The translations under genes and the position numbers were made by a program. The notes under the pieces were generated by a model, which was given only the letters and a program-made list of their open reading frames with translations, was not told where the DNA came from and searched no databases. Shown one piece after another: positions 19,673-31,791 of a DNA stretch of 64,000 nucleotides; position 1 is the first letter of the stretch; each line of letters begins with the position of its first letter. The stretch spans positions 16,911,227 through 16,975,226 of the forward strand of contig JARWKL010000012.1 in the NCBI GenBank assembly GCA_029961685.1. The letters are read 5' to 3'. This DNA is from Aristolochia californica (Eukaryota > Streptophyta > Magnoliopsida > Piperales > Aristolochiaceae).

Positions 19673-20070
19673 TGTTGATTTTTAGGACTCCATGGATTTA
19701 GCTCATGGAGAAAAACAAAGAGGGACTCATTGAGAGAAAACTAGAGGATGAAGAGGTTATGGACTTATGTCTTAACCCTTCCCCTGAAGCTCAATTTACA
19801 GATTAATTAAACTATATTATTACAATAATACCCATAAAACTTAAACTAATTACATATGTGTCATCTCTATCAAATTACTCTTTATTTACCATCCTTCCAA
19901 CATTGTATCGGCATGTGGGCCTTCTCCTTGATATATGGGCCTTGAGCCCATCTTCCACATCTCTTGGATGTGTGGGTCTTCCTTGATCTTATGGGCTTGG
20001 GCCCATTTTCCAATACACTTGGATATGGAGGCCTTCCTTGGTTGTGTGGGTTTGGGTCCATCTTCCAAAA
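19673..20070 (-). repeat. 5' LTR of LARD-H1
   Basis: About 398 bases, TGTTGATTTTTAGGACTCC to CATCTTCCAAAA (expected CAACA). It has the same three-module GGGCCCATCTTCCA terminus as the 3' copy. Confidence 0.8.
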
Positions 20071-20215
20071 AATGACACAAATGAACAAATGAGCCAAAGA
20101 TGATCATATTCATGAAAAGTGTGATTTAGCCAAACTGTCTTCTGTTGAAGTTGTAAAATTATGAGGATGTGAGAAAACCAATGAGAGAGATAGAATCAAT
20201 ATAGAGTAAGAAAAA

Positions 20216-20934
20216 ACTACTCAGCCCCTAGAAACATTGGCTGACACCACACCTGCTGAGTTGTCAGATCCTACCTAGGTAAGTCATTCTTCTCCAGTTA
20301 TTTTTGGCCCACAATATGATACTCATCCTATTTCAATTAGGAAAGTGCCCAGATCATACACCATGCCCTCTACTTCTCATCCCATAACAAAATTTGTGTC
20401 TCATTATCGTCTATCCCTTGTTTGTTATCAATTTTTGTCTGCTATTTCCTCCATTTATGTTCCACAGTCCTATCAGGCGATTCTCAAACATCCAGGGTGG
20501 AAGGCGGCTATGGATGAAGAAATGTAAGTACTGAAGAAGGGGTAGATGTCGGCAAATATCAAGGATTGGTGGGAAGACTCATTTACCTCTGTGTAAAGAG
20601 GTCAGATACTTCATATGCAGTCAGTGTGGTAAGTCAATATATGCACAATCCACAACTCAGTCATTGGCAAGCACTCGAACGAATATTACGATATCTCAAA
20701 GGAGTACCAGAAAGAGGACTTCTCTATAAAAATCATAGACACTTCAACATCGAAGGTTTTTCAAACTGGGTTGGATCCCCAAATGATAGGAAATTGACTT
20801 TAGGATATTGTACAATGGTTGGAGGAAACTTGGTTACATGGAGGAGCAAGAAACAGAATGTAGTTGCACGATTTAGTGCAGAAGCAGAGTATAGAGCCAT
20901 AGCAGAAACAGTCGGTGAACTCGTATGGACCTCT
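20216..20934 (+). pseudogene. CopN: Copia pol fragment with RT deleted
   Basis: The segment carries the linker before RT and reaches the RT start (HPGWKAAMDEEM, 20490-20525). It then jumps directly to the RNase H region: GVDVGKYQGLVGRLIYL, SYAVSVVSQYMHNPQLSHWQ and RSKKQNVVARFSAEAEYRA. Nearly all of RT, including YVDD, is missing, a loss of several hundred bases. The frame 20566-20961 encodes the RNase H part. It ends abruptly at about 20934, where LARD-E sequence follows. It is related to CopP, which starts 300 bases downstream, and may once have been continuous with it. Confidence 0.85.
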
Positions 20935-21234
20935 GATTCTTGTAATGCAAATATATCTTAAAATATAGATCAGATTGTCATGAATTGTTTTCATTATGAA
21001 ACTAGACTTAAATACCTTTCATCTAAGTATAACTTCCCTTCATAAAATATAATTATTAGAGGATAAATAATCTGATATATTTTGGTCTCTGTCATCTGGC
21101 CGAACTAAGCACTATTTCTCTTTTTTTTCAGCACGACCATTGACTCTTCCAAGATCAATATATCCTTATAAAAAACTCAAATCGAGAATTGGTTGAATAG
21201 GAAATTAAAATAGACTCACCTTCCTAAATATAGA
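20935..21234 (-). repeat. LARD-E internal fragment without LTRs
   Basis: About 300 bases match the LARD-E2 internal region near 33850-34130 (for example ATAAATAATCTGATATATTTTGG). No LTR flanks it, so it is a deletion remnant between two Copia pieces. Confidence 0.7.
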
Positions 21235-24134
21235 TATGATTCAAGGGAAAGGATCCACTTCTATTACACCATCACTTCCGCTCACTGATATCCTTTTCGT
21301 TCCTACTTTCCCTTTGAATCTTTTATCGGTTAGTCAGCTCACCAAATATTTTAATTGCTCTATCACTTTCTCACCCACTTCATGTGTGTTTTAGGATCTT
21401 ACAATGAAACTGGTGATTGGTGGAGGTCATGAAAAAGGGGGTTCTACTACCTGGATGTGCCACAAATAAATACTGCATACACCAGTGACACTAAAACCAG
21501 GTTATGGCACAACCGATTGGGACATCCATCCGCCCAATCTCTTCATCATATTGTTCCTAAAGAACGGTCGGACCTTCATTGTGAAGCATGTCAAATAAGT
21601 AAATATCAGAGGTCTACATACTCACCTCATCCAGAAATTAAAAGTGTCTCTCCTTTTTCTTTAATTCATACTGATATATGGGGACCCTTGAGTGTCTCCA
21701 ATATTTCTCAAGTGAAATATTTTATTACATTCATTGATGACTTCACTCGTGCTACTTGGTTATTTTTGTTTAAAGAGAGTTTTGAAATACCATTGATATT
21801 TAAATCTTTTTATGCAATGGTATTCACTCAGTTTTGGGCAGAAAATTAAAGTCCTTCGGTCGAATAATGCCAAAGAATACACATTCAAAGATCTTGACTT
21901 GTTTTGTCAAGAAAATAGCATTATTCATCAAACATCATGTGCCTACACCCCTCAACAAAATGGTGTAGCCGAACGAAAGAACCATCATAATCCTGAGGTA
22001 GCTCGCGATTTACTATATGTCATGCAAGTTTCATACTTTTATTAGCCGCATGCAGTTCTTACTACATATTTTTGTAAACCGGTTACCCTCTTCGGTTCTT
22101 GGTAAAAAAATTCCCTACTCTCTATTATTACATGATGATGATCATTTTTCACTGCCCTTGAGAGTGTTTGGCTGTCAATGTTTTGTCCATATTTCCTCCC
22201 CAAAACACAGTAAACTTGATCCCAAATATGTGAACTATATCTTCTTAGGATACTCTTGCACACAAAAGGGCTATGTTTTCTATAATCCCTTTCTTCAGCT
22301 TTTACTTGTGTCTAGGGATGTCACATTTTTTTTAGACTCTCCATATTATTTTGATAATGCTCCTCCAGGTTTATCTTCAGTACCAGGTTCTCCTCGACTG
22401 GTTGTGCCCCATGCTGCAAAAACTACTCAGCCCCCAGAAACACTAGCTGACACCACACTTGTTGAGTTGTCGGATTCTACCGAGGTATGCCCATCTTCTT
22501 CTATTATTTTTGGCCCACAATATGATACTCATCCTATTGCAGTTAGGAAAGAGCCCAGATCATGCACCCAGCCTTCTACTTCTCATCCCATAACAAACTT
22601 TGTGTCTCATCATCGTCCATCCCCTATTTTTTGTTAATTTCTATCAGCTATTTCCTCCTTGCATGTACCACAGTCCTATCAGGAGGCTCTCAAACATCCA
22701 GGGTGGAATGCGGCTATGGATGAAGAAATGCAGGCCCTTTATGAAAATCAGACATGGGCTCTAGTCCCCCTTCCTTCAGATAAGAAACCTGTCAGTTGCA
22801 AATGGGTATTTATAGTGAAACACAATCCGGATGAGTATGTGGCTCAGTTGAAATCTTGTCTTGTTGCTAAATGCTATACACAATGTTAAGGCATTGATTA
22901 TGAAGAAACCTTCTCTCCAGTGGCTAAATTAAACTTGGTACATTTGTTATTATCATTGGCAGCTAACTCTTCCTGGCAGGTCTATCAACTTGATGTCAAA
23001 AATGATTTTTTGAATGGTGATAAAAAGGAGGACATTTATATACAACAACCACCTGGGTAAGTCATTGAGGGGGAGTCCGTATGTCAACTACAAAAATCCA
23101 TTTATGGTCTCAAACAGTCGCCTCGTGCATGGTTTGAAATTTCTTGCCAAGCACTCGTACGGGCCGGATTTCATAGATGCTCTGGAGATCACTCTGTCTT
23201 TATTAAAGAGACACCAAAGGGCAAGGTAATTCTAGTTGTATATGTTGATGACATTATTATAGCTGGCAGTGATCCCGAGGGCAACCAAAAGACAAAAGAA
23301 AGATAAGTACTGAATTCAAGACAAAGGATCTTGAACTGTTCAAATATTTTTTGGGTACTAAAGTACTACAATCCAGATATGGAATTATATTATCTCAAAG
23401 GAAGTATGTCATTGACCTACTGGAGGAGATCAGAATGCTGGCATGTAGACCAGCATAAACTCCTTTGGGCTCGAATACAAAATTATGTACAGGTACTGGG
23501 GAAAAAGTAGATGTCAGAAAATATCAAATATTGGTGGGAAGACTTATTTATCTTTGCGTAACGAGACCAGATATTTCATATGCAGTCAGTGTGGTAAGTC
23601 AATATATTTACAAACCACAAATCAGTCATTGGCAAACACTAGAACGGATATTACGATATTTGAAAGGAGCACCAGGAAGAGGGCTCCTCTATAAAAATCA
23701 TGGATACTTCAACATCGAAGGATTCTCATATGCAGACTGGGCCGGATCCCCGGATGATAGAAAATCTACTTCGGGATATTGTACAATGGTTGGAGGAAAC
23801 TTGGTTACATGGAGGAGCAAGAAACAGAATGTAGTTGCACAGTCTAGTGCAAAAGTAGAGTACAAAGCCATGACACTCACTGTCAATAAACTCCTATGGA
23901 TCAGATCTCTCCTAATTGAACTTGGTTTTTACAAAGATGCTCCAATGAATCTTTATTGCGATAATCAGGCTACAATTCACATCACATCAAATCCAGTCTT
24001 CCATGAGAAGACAAAGCATATAGAAATAGATTGCCACTTGATACGAGAAAAATTCACTGCCAACATCTTATCTCTCCAGCATGTATCTTCACAGAACCAG
24101 ATTGCAGACATTCTCATCAAACCAATCACTCATA
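21235..24134 (+). pseudogene. CopP: Copia integrase, RT and RNase H
   Basis: From left: end of protease (ILFVPTFPLNLLSVSQL), integrase with HHCC (WHNRLGHPS, CEACQISKYQRSTYS), HTDIWGPL, FIDDFTRATW, and RSNNAKEY (Asn for the second catalytic Asp, 21861-21871). TPQQNGVAERKN, linker and RT (MDEEMQALYENQTW, GIDYEETFSPVAK, KSIYGLKQSPRAWF, YVDDIIIAG near 23238) follow. The RNase H frame is 23465-24134 ([52 protein letters not shown]). Frameshifts occur near 21850, 22020 and 23220-23470, with stops near 22637 and 22888. It ends in fusion to CopJ. Confidence 0.9.
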
Positions 24135-24353
24135 CTACATGCTTTCTTATAAATAGGCTACCTTCTTCCGTGCTTGGTCATAAATCCCCATATTCCTTAA
24201 TTTTTACACATGGTGATCCTTTTAGCTTCCCGTGAATGTCTTCGGGTGTACAGGTTTTGTTCATATCACCTCCCCACAACGCAGTAAACTTGATCCAAAA
24301 TTTTTCAAGTGTATCTTCTTAGGATACTCTCGCAACGGTTATGTTTTTTACAA

Positions 24354-24789
24354 TGTTGGAAGATAAGTTCAAGCCCACATGACCAAGGAAGGCCCACATA
24401 TCTAAGATTATTATAAGATGGGCCACACGACCAAGGAAGGCCGACAAGATGGGCCCAAGCCCATAAGAAGTAGGACCCACAATGATTACCATGAGCTCCT
24501 TATCACATCAGTTAGAAGATCAAGAAAGAGTCACAAAAGTATCTTATCTTATCGTCACATCAAAGAAAAGTTTTAGTATGAGTTATATTTGTCTTTTATC
24601 TATATTGAGTTATTTAATTATGTTAGGACTTATCTTTAGGTGATAGAGTTTGGGTGTAATTTGGACAAGGGAAGTTTTATTGTAATTGGACTCTACTACC
24701 TACCTCAATTATAAATAGAGGTTCATATACTCTGATTACAACAAGTTATTTATGTCAATAATATATTCCACTTTTCTATAAATTCAACA
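24354..24789 (+). repeat. 5' LTR of LARD-E1
   Basis: 436 bases, TGTTGGAAGATAAG to TAAATTCAACA. It is rich in GGCCCA/TGGGCC words in its first 130 bases and has a likely TATA region (CAATTATAAATAGAGG near 24705-24720). Confidence 0.9.
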
Positions 24790-24979
24790 TGGTATCAGTG
24801 CAGGTTCTGTGAATTGACTTGGTCAACTCAAAGAGGTAATGAGATCCTTTTCTTTAAACCCTAAACCCTAGGTCTAGGTTCGTAGATTTTTTTGCTTTTG
24901 TTACCTTTATAAGTAGTTTAAATATTGAAAATTATATATTGAAGGAAATATATTTGAGTCTACTTTCCAAATAAAACCT

Positions 24980-25375
24980 ATTTGTTCCAATCTGAGTTAT
25001 CTACAGAGAGATATCGATATTTTAATCAGTTAAGATTAGATTGTAAAAAGGTTCGAGCAGTAGCAGCAATCTTTAGATTACGAGGTATAGTTTGCTATCA
25101 AAAACTAGAGTTTATATGGAGAGATATATATCAAAAGAAATATCTGTATGTCTATTATTTTACCTATTCAGCCAATTTTTTATCTGAGTTATCTATAAAG
25201 AAAAATCGATATTTGAAGCAGCAAATGTCAGATTTAAAAAGAGGTTCGAGCGCTAGCAGAAAGCCTCAACTTTCCAGGTATTTTCTACTATCAAGAAAGA
25301 AACTTTATATGGAGAATTATATATCAAAAGAAAGATATGTAAGTATATTTTATTACCTATTCAATAAATTCTCGG
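24980..25375 (+). repeat. Imperfect tandem repeat in LARD-E1 internal region
   Basis: Two units of about 190 bases start at about 24985 and 25175. Both contain GAGTTATCTA, a GAGAGATATCGATATTT-like block, AAAAGGTTCGAGC, GTATTTTCTACTATCAAGAA-like sequence and ATATATCAAAAGAAA. The ORF 24982-25380 (132 codons) spans both and looks incidental. Confidence 0.75.
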
Positions 25376-26129
25376 TATGAATTTTTTATAAGGAGGTATT
25401 GATCTTGGAAGAGTCAATGGTCATTCTGGAAAAATAGGAGAAACAGTACTTAGTTCAGCCATGTGACAGAGACCAAAACCTATCAGATTATTAATCTTCT
25501 GATAATTATATTTTATGAAGAGATGTTATACTTGGATAAAAGGTATTTAAGTCTAGTTTCATAAAAAGAAAATTTAATGTCAATCTGATCTATAATTAAA
25601 GATATATTCGCATTGGAAGAATCAAAGGTCATACTAGTATTCTGTTGTATTGAAAAATCCGAATTTATGCACAGTGTTTTGAGTCACTTTTTTAGTTGAT
25701 ATATCAGGAAAATATCTCACTTCTCCATGGTTTGTGAGCTTATTTATACATCTCTATTATTTTGGATTACAGCTACATCTATGATATTTGGTTCAAGTTG
25801 GGATCACTGGCATTACCTCCCAGCTTGAGGGGGAGAAGTAGAAGAAGTATAAGAAAGAGGTATTTTATTTCATATGTTGTGAATAAGTTTATGTGACCAA
25901 ATATTCAAGAAACGGGGAGCACAAAAGATGAAGCTCGTGCATCTAAGAAGAAATTTTTATATCGGATTATTTCATGGGTTCTTTTACAAAGTTTATTATT
26001 TGGTTCGTGTTGTATGTGTTGGAAAATGGTCGTGTGATATTCGGCTACAGCTATGATGTCTCTTTGGGGACATTATTATTGAAGAAGAGGTGGCCTCATA
26101 TCATCATTTATTTTACCCCATAAAAAAGA

Positions 26130-26290
26130 TCAAAATTATTTGTGGTTGGGAATCCATGACGGTGGAACTTCATCCCCGTCAAAAAGATCAAAATTATTTG
26201 TGGTTGGAAGTCCATGACGAAGGAACTTCATCCCCGTCCAAAAGATCAAAATTATTTATGGTTGGAAGTCCATGACGGATGAACTTTTTA
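26130..26290 (+). repeat. Short tandem repeats (about 57 bases) in LARD-E1
   Basis: Three successive units each contain GATCAAAATTATTTRTGGTTGG, a CCATGACGG-like step and AACTTCATCCCCGTC. The same block is tandem in LARD-E2 on the minus strand near 33225-33370. Confidence 0.8.
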
Positions 26291-26660
26291 ATACATCTAT
26301 GTAATCCCCCCTATAATGGCTTTTATATCTCCTACCACTTGAGATTCGTCCTGTGGAGGCACACGGTGGTGGAAACTTCAAAGCAATACCGATAGACACA
26401 CTTTCAATAAAAGACAGAGTGTACCCTACATCCAGCATTAGGATTAGAGTATGAAGTAATGGCTGACCGGCTAGGAGTGATTTTTACTCTCACTTATATA
26501 ATGCCGCTGGGCCTCAATGAAGGATGCAACAGCATGAGGGGGAATGTTGGAAGATGAAGGCATATTGGAAGATGTGCCATTTTATGCAAAAATATTATAT
26601 ACATCATTTGCAGTAAGCTGGGAGTTCATGATGTTTTCTCACCCCCAGCTTGAGGGGGAG

Positions 26661-27100
26661 TGTTGGAAGATAAGCTCAAGCCCACACAACCAAGGAAGGC
26701 CCACATATTTAAGATTATTATAAGATGGGCCACACGACCAAGGAAGGCCCACAAGATGGGCCCAAGCCCATAAGAAGTAGGACCCACAATGATTATCATG
26801 AGCTGGCATCCTTATCACATCAGTTAGAAGATCAAGAAAGACTCACAAAAGTATCTTATCTTATGGTCACGTCAAAGAAGGGTTTTAATATGAGTTATAT
26901 TTGTCTTTTATCTATATTGAGTTATTTATTTATGTTAGGACTTATCTTTAAGTGATAGAGTTTGGGTGTAATTGGGACAAGGTAGTTTTATTGTAATTGG
27001 ACTCTACTTGCTTCGTCTATTATAAATAGAGGTTCATGTACTCTGATTACAACAAGTTATTGATGTCAATGAAGTATTTCACTTTTCCATAAATTCAACA
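26661..27100 (+). repeat. 3' LTR of LARD-E1
   Basis: 440 bases, nearly identical to the 5' LTR, ending CATAAATTCAACA and followed by TACAA. Confidence 0.9.
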
Positions 27101-27647
27101 TACAATCCTACTCTCAAAAGGTTACTTGTGTCTAGGGATGTGCCCTTTTTTGAAGATTCTTCATACAACTTCAAAAATACCCCATTAGGTCTCTCCTATG
27201 TACCAACCTCTCCTCGACAAGTTGTGCCACGTGCTACGAAAATTGTTCAACCCCTAAAACACTGGCTAACACCATACCTACAGAATTTGTGGAGGCCATC
27301 GAGGTAAGTCCATCTTCTCTTATTCCTTTTTTACCACAATATGATACTTGACACATCACCTTAAGGAAAGAACCCAGAGCTTGAGCTAAGCCATCTACTT
27401 CTCATCCCAAATACAATTTTGTGTCTGACCATCATTTATCTTCTTCATGTTATCAATTTCTTGTGTCTATCTCCTTCATATCTATCCCACAATCCTATCA
27501 AGAGGCTCTGAGACATCTAGAGTAGAAGGTGGCAATAAAAAAAAATGCAAGCACTCTATGAGAATCAAACATGAGCTCATGCTCCTCTTCCATCAGGCAA
27601 AAAACTCATTGACAATAAGTGGGTTTATATGATTAAACACAACCCGG

Positions 27648-28077
27648 ATGAGTCGGTTGCTCACCTTAAAGGCCCGCCTCATTGACAAAGGCTATACTCA
27701 TTGTTATGGGATTGATTATGAAGAAATTTTCTCTTCGGTGGCCAAATTGAACTTGGTACATATCTTATTATCCCTTGATACTAATTCTTCCTTTTCAGTT
27801 TATCAACTTGATGTGAAAAATGTTTTTCTCAATGGGGATATAAAATAAAAAATTTATATGCAACAACCACCTGGATTTGTGGTTGATGGGAATTGGCGTG
27901 TCCATTGAAAAATCCCTCTATGGTTTGAAACAGTCTCCTTGTGCATGGTTTGGTAAATTTAGCCAAACACTAATAAGAGCCGGATTTCATAGATGTTCTG
28001 TATATAACTCTATGTTTCTAAAAAACACGCCTAAAGGGAAAGAGCTTTGGCCATCTATGTTGATGATGTTGTCTTAA
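27648..28077 (+). pseudogene. Copia reverse transcriptase fragment (CopJ)
   Basis: Two short frames give YTHCYGIDYEEIFSSVAK with YQLDVKNVFLNGD, and KSLYGLKQSPCAWFGKFSQ with FHRCSVYNSM. These are conserved RT blocks 1-4 of Copia. A stop lies at about 27846 and a frame change before the catalytic region, whose TATGTTGATGATG codons (28055-28067) still read YVDDV in another frame. Confidence 0.85.
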
Positions 28078-28103
28078 CCAGCAGTGATCTCAAGGGCATT
28101 CAC

Positions 28104-28527
28104 TGTTAGAAAATGGGCTCAATCCCATATGTCCAAGGAAAGAAAGTGGGCTCAAGCCCACACGACCAAGAAAAGAAAGCCCTCTCATCTAAGAGGTGGC
28201 ATATGGGTAAATAAGAAGAGTTCTCATAAAGATGGCAGGAAGTTGTAAATACTTGTCCTTTTTATGTTTATTCTTTTATAATGTTGTAACCCGAAAGGGC
28301 ATTGTAAAAGCTATGCATAGAGGCCTTGGCTAAGTGGTAGAACATTCAAGCTATCTCCTCATTTTCCCAAAAGTTCATCCAAGCTCTCTTCCTTGGTAGG
28401 CGCTCTCCCACTTCTCCTCCATCCAAACTCTCTACCTTGGTGGTTGATCTCTTCTCCCTCTCTCTCTCTCTCTTCTCCTTCTTCTTTGTTTGGTTGAAAT
28501 TCTTATCATGGGATCCTAAATTCTACA
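28104..28527 (+). repeat. 5' LTR of CopK
   Basis: 424 bases from TGTTAGAAAATGGGC to CCTAAATTCTACA, with a CTCTCTCTCT tract near 28460. The primer site TGGTATCAGAGC follows at once. Confidence 0.9.
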
Positions 28528-29726
28528 TGGTATCAGAGCATAGAGTTTAGGATCCCCTTTGATAAAGTAAACGAAACAAATTATTATGAAGATCTGCCCA
28601 TGAAGTTACTCATGAAGGAAGGAATCCAGCCATGAAGAGATAAGTCATTTATGGTTATGATTTACATATTTTCTTTGTTATATGATGAGCCTTTGATCTC
28701 TGGATTACATCAAGACAAGATGACCTTCATATGAGAAGTTGTGAAGGTTAATTCCTTGTGTTAAGAAGATGTTATAATCTTGACGTTCTTGTAGCTAAAT
28801 TACAAGTTTGATCAAGATTGGTTGTTGTTAAGGATAGTCCTACATACATTAGTGAGTATAAAGATCTTACATTTATTAGTTGAAGAAGAGGTTTCTTAAG
28901 TCACTAGTCATTTTAGGATAAGGCCTTGGACCCAATTTAACAGTTTTTACAAGTTGTTTTATCAAGATTGATGATTTGATAAGAGGATGCTTATGTGATG
29001 GAAATGATTTGAGCTTCAGTTACTTACATGTGACATGGCTTGATTTCCTATGAGTTGGAATTCCAGCACACGTTGTTGCAAGTCATCTTACACTTGGTGC
29101 TGCTCATGTGGTCTATTTTTTTAGCTGGACAATCAACATGTGGTTAAATTCAAGCATGATGAAAATTTATCTACATGCCTCTACTATTCTGCTGCCTTCC
29201 CTACTCTCTTGAATTCCAACGCTTGGTTATTTGGAAGTTGGATTTTCCCTATGAATTGAGATTTATAAGATATCTTATTTTCTACAAACGATCTCAACGA
29301 AAGAAAATTGTGGTTCTTAAAGTGTTTAGCCACGATTTTGGATTATTGGGTTAAGACATAAGTTTTCAGTCTATCCTCTTGAGATATTTTTAAAGATATA
29401 AGAGGATTTGATTCATTTATGGATGGTGAATCCACTTGACATAGGCACAATTTTTTGACGATTGAGTGCCTGATCTTGTGGATAAGATTCTATATCTCAA
29501 TTTGCAAGTGACTGATTTGGTACACGGATCCTTCAAGTTTGAACTAGTAGATTTTTTGTTTTGAGAAGATCTTCCCCTATTTGGTCTATTTGGAACATTC
29601 GGATTGACTTATTTGGCAGCCTATGCATGATTTTAAAGTGACTTCCCACTTTGGTTTTACATAATCTTAAATTTGGAACTTCTATAATTGATCTTGAGTG
29701 TGCTTTAAGCTTTTTTTTGCTTCAAG

Positions 29727-30690
29727 ATGGATGCTGAAAATACTAGTAAGAATTATACTCAGAATTACTACTATTCCCTTAAGGGGCCTAACTAATTATC
29801 TTAGTTGGTCTCAATTGGTACGAAGGTTCTTATTACTCGTGACCTTCTCGGTCACTTAAACAAACTTTCTCCACCGATTGATGAAGAAGATCTATGCTAC
29901 CTCACATGGGTTAAGAATGATAATTTGGTTATTAGTTGGCTTATTAATAGTATGGAAGAGCATGTAGCCAACAATGTTGTCCACTTGGAATCAGTCAAAG
30001 AAATTTGGGATACATGTGCTAAGCTATATTCTATCACGGCCTCTTTACAATAATTGTTTGATGTCTTGAAAAATATGTAAAATACTAAGCAAGGGGACAA
30101 TATTCATGAGTTTTTGGCTCGATTTTGGGGTCTCCTTCAAGAGTTGAAGATCACTCAACCATACTCCACCAACATTGCGGTTCAAGAAAGGCAAAGGGAA
30201 GCCTTAGCAACAGCAATTTGTCTAACAAATATCAAGCCCTACCTTAAAGTTGCTAAGACTCAATTTCTTAGCTCCTCCGCACTTTTATCCTTTGATGAAA
30301 TAAGTTCCACATTGCTTCCCATTCATGATCCATCTCTTAACTCACATAATGGTGCTCCATCAGCTATGTACTCTTGTAATAGAGATACATCATCCTCCAA
30401 TCGAGGACGCAGTAGAAATTTTAGAGGAGGTTGCACAAGAGGTGGCAGAACTGGTCCTACCCACTCTCGAATAGAGCCTCGGATATGTACCTATTGTGGT
30501 GGTCAAAACCACCTTTTGGAAAATTGTTGGAAGCTTCATGGCTAACCAGAATGGGCCACAGGTACTCCAACCTCCATTAAAATTGATAGGCTGGAAGATA
30601 AGGCTGACTCACAAACCGAGAAGATGACTCTCACTTCTGAAGACTATGACACATTTCATAAAATGAAGTCACAGATGGAGTGTTCCCTTG
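29727..30690 (+). pseudogene. Copia gag (CopK)
   Basis: The start MDAENTSKN at 29727 is followed by two early stops (near 29790-29803), then the gag body VISWLINSMEEHVANN and IWDTCAKLYSITAS, stops near 30052 and 30078, then the frame 30114-30545. The latter has QERQREALATAI, an Arg/Gly-rich stretch (SNRGRSRNFRGG) and the zinc knuckle CTYCGGQNHLLENCW. Gag forms the particle and the knuckle binds RNA. At least five stops make it a pseudogene. Confidence 0.88.
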
Positions 30691-31791
30691 CACCTTTCCC
30701 TTAAGGCTTCTACCACGATTGCTTTAAGTATGTTTTCTTCCTCTTCCTCCTCTTTGTCTTGGATAATAGACTTTGGGGCCTCTGAACATTTCTTAGGTAA
30801 GAAACACATTCTCAATTCTTTATCTCTGTGTATTCCAAATAAATCTACTATTATTGCTAATGGCACCCAAACCAAAGTAATTGGCAAAGGATCTTCTCCT
30901 AGTATACCCTCTATCCCACTTCAAGATGTCTTATTTGTTCCTCAATTCCCTTTAAACTTACTCTCAGTAAGTCAGATCACAAAACATCTAAATTTCTCTA
31001 TCACCTTCACACCCTCTTCTTGTGTATTTCAGGATCTCACTACAAAGTGGGTGATTGGTAGCAGCCATGAAAAATGGGGCTTGAATTGCTTCAACCTGCA
31101 ACTGTTAGCTGCACTTTCATCCTCTCCAACCAAGGCACAACTTTGGCACAACCGGCTTGGCCATCCATCTATACATTCTCTTTGCCATTTATTTCCTTCT
31201 TTAAATTCTTTATCTACTTTCAATTGTGAGGTTTGTCAATTAAGAAAACATCAACAGAGTACATATTCTCCTTGGTCTAAAACTACAAGTGTTGCTTCTT
31301 GTTCTCAAGTACATTCTGATGTATGGAGACCCTTGTGTGTCTCTAATATTTCTCATGTTAAGTACTTCATTACTTTTGTTGATTATTTTACCCCGATTAC
31401 ATGGTTATATCTTTTTAAAGAAAGATATGAAATAATTACTATCTTTAAGGCCTTTCATTCTATAGTATTAACTCAGTTTGACAAGAAAAATAAAATACTT
31501 AGGTCTAATACTGCTCAAGAATACACTTCTAGTGAGTTTCAATCCTTCTATGAAGTTAATGGCCTTATCTATCAAACATTTTGTACCTACACACCTCAAC
31601 AGAATGGTGCTACTGAAAGAAAGAACCGCCATTTCCTTGAGGTACCTCTGGGCCTCCTCTATTCCATGAAGGTACCTTACTTTTATTGGCCCCATGCCAT
31701 ACTTACAACTCATTTTCTTATCAATAGATTACCTTCATCTGTACTTGGTCATAAGACTCCATATTCTGTATTATTAGTGGATATTTTTTAG
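30688..31791 (+). pseudogene. Copia protease-integrase frame (CopK), 367 codons
   Basis: This is the longest Copia frame in the window. It holds retropepsin (WIIDFGASEHFLG, with D-F-G for the catalytic D-S/T-G, then IANGTQTK), LFVPQFPLNLLSVSQ, and integrase zinc domain (WHNRLGHPS, CEVCQLRKHQQSTYS). The core HSDVWRPL (Gly to Arg), FVDYFTPITW and RSNTAQEY (Asn for the second catalytic Asp, 31501-31514), TPQQNGATERKNRHFLE and LINRLPSSVLGHKTPYS follow. Despite being open it has damaged active sites in both enzymes. The frame is offset from gag by a shift near 30690. Confidence 0.88.

Larger units (their letters stand above)
12517..20070 (-). mobile_element. LARD-H1: long non-coding LTR element, split by Pack-B
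   Basis: LTRs at 12517-12875 and 19673-20070 flank an internal region with no gag or pol. Pack-B occupies 13737-17974. Removing Pack-B leaves an element of about 3.3 kb, matching LARD-H2 (56799-59685). The polypurine tract is next to the left LTR and the primer site next to the right one, so it reads on the minus strand. Confidence 0.8.
24354..27100 (+). mobile_element. LARD-E1: complete long non-coding LTR element
   Basis: LTRs are at 24354-24789 and 26661-27100, with a perfect 5-base target duplication TACAA (24349-24353 and 27101-27105). The primer site TGGTATCAGTGC is at 24790 and the polypurine tract GAGGGGGAG at 26652. The 1.87 kb internal region has no gag or pol. Its best ORF (24982-25380) arises from a tandem repeat. 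Related copies are E2, E3 and E4. It must have been mobilised in trans, probably by a Copia. Confidence 0.92.
24135..28103 (+). mobile_element. CopJ: Copia fragment interrupted by LARD-E1
   Basis: It begins inside integrase (TCFLINRLPSSVLGHKSPYS), fused in frame to the RNase H end of CopP, and is split at 24354-27100. It continues with the linker (LVSRDVPFFEDSSYN) and RT, ending before the YVDD region is complete, where CopK's LTR enters at 28104. No LTR of its own is present. It is a chain of Copia pieces and not one intact element. Confidence 0.8.
28104..31782 (+). mobile_element. CopK: Copia retrotransposon lacking RT and 3' LTR
   Basis: The 5' LTR (28104-28527), primer site (28528-28539), 1.2 kb leader, gag, protease and most of integrase are present. 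Coding stops inside the integrase C-terminus near 31782, where the sequence jumps to a copy of its own leader. Family relatives are CopG and Cop1. Confidence 0.9.

Noticed and set aside
12512..20075. A target duplication for LARD-H1 (ATGTT / AATGA)
   Set aside because: The flanks match only when shifted and the right LTR end is mutated, so I do not claim it.
24982..25380. A LARD-E protein of 132 codons
   Set aside because: It arises from two tandem repeat units and is not kept open in E2 or E3.
26130..26290. CRISPR-like regular repeats
   Set aside because: The units are directly adjacent degenerate tandem repeats without spacers, in a plant retroelement.
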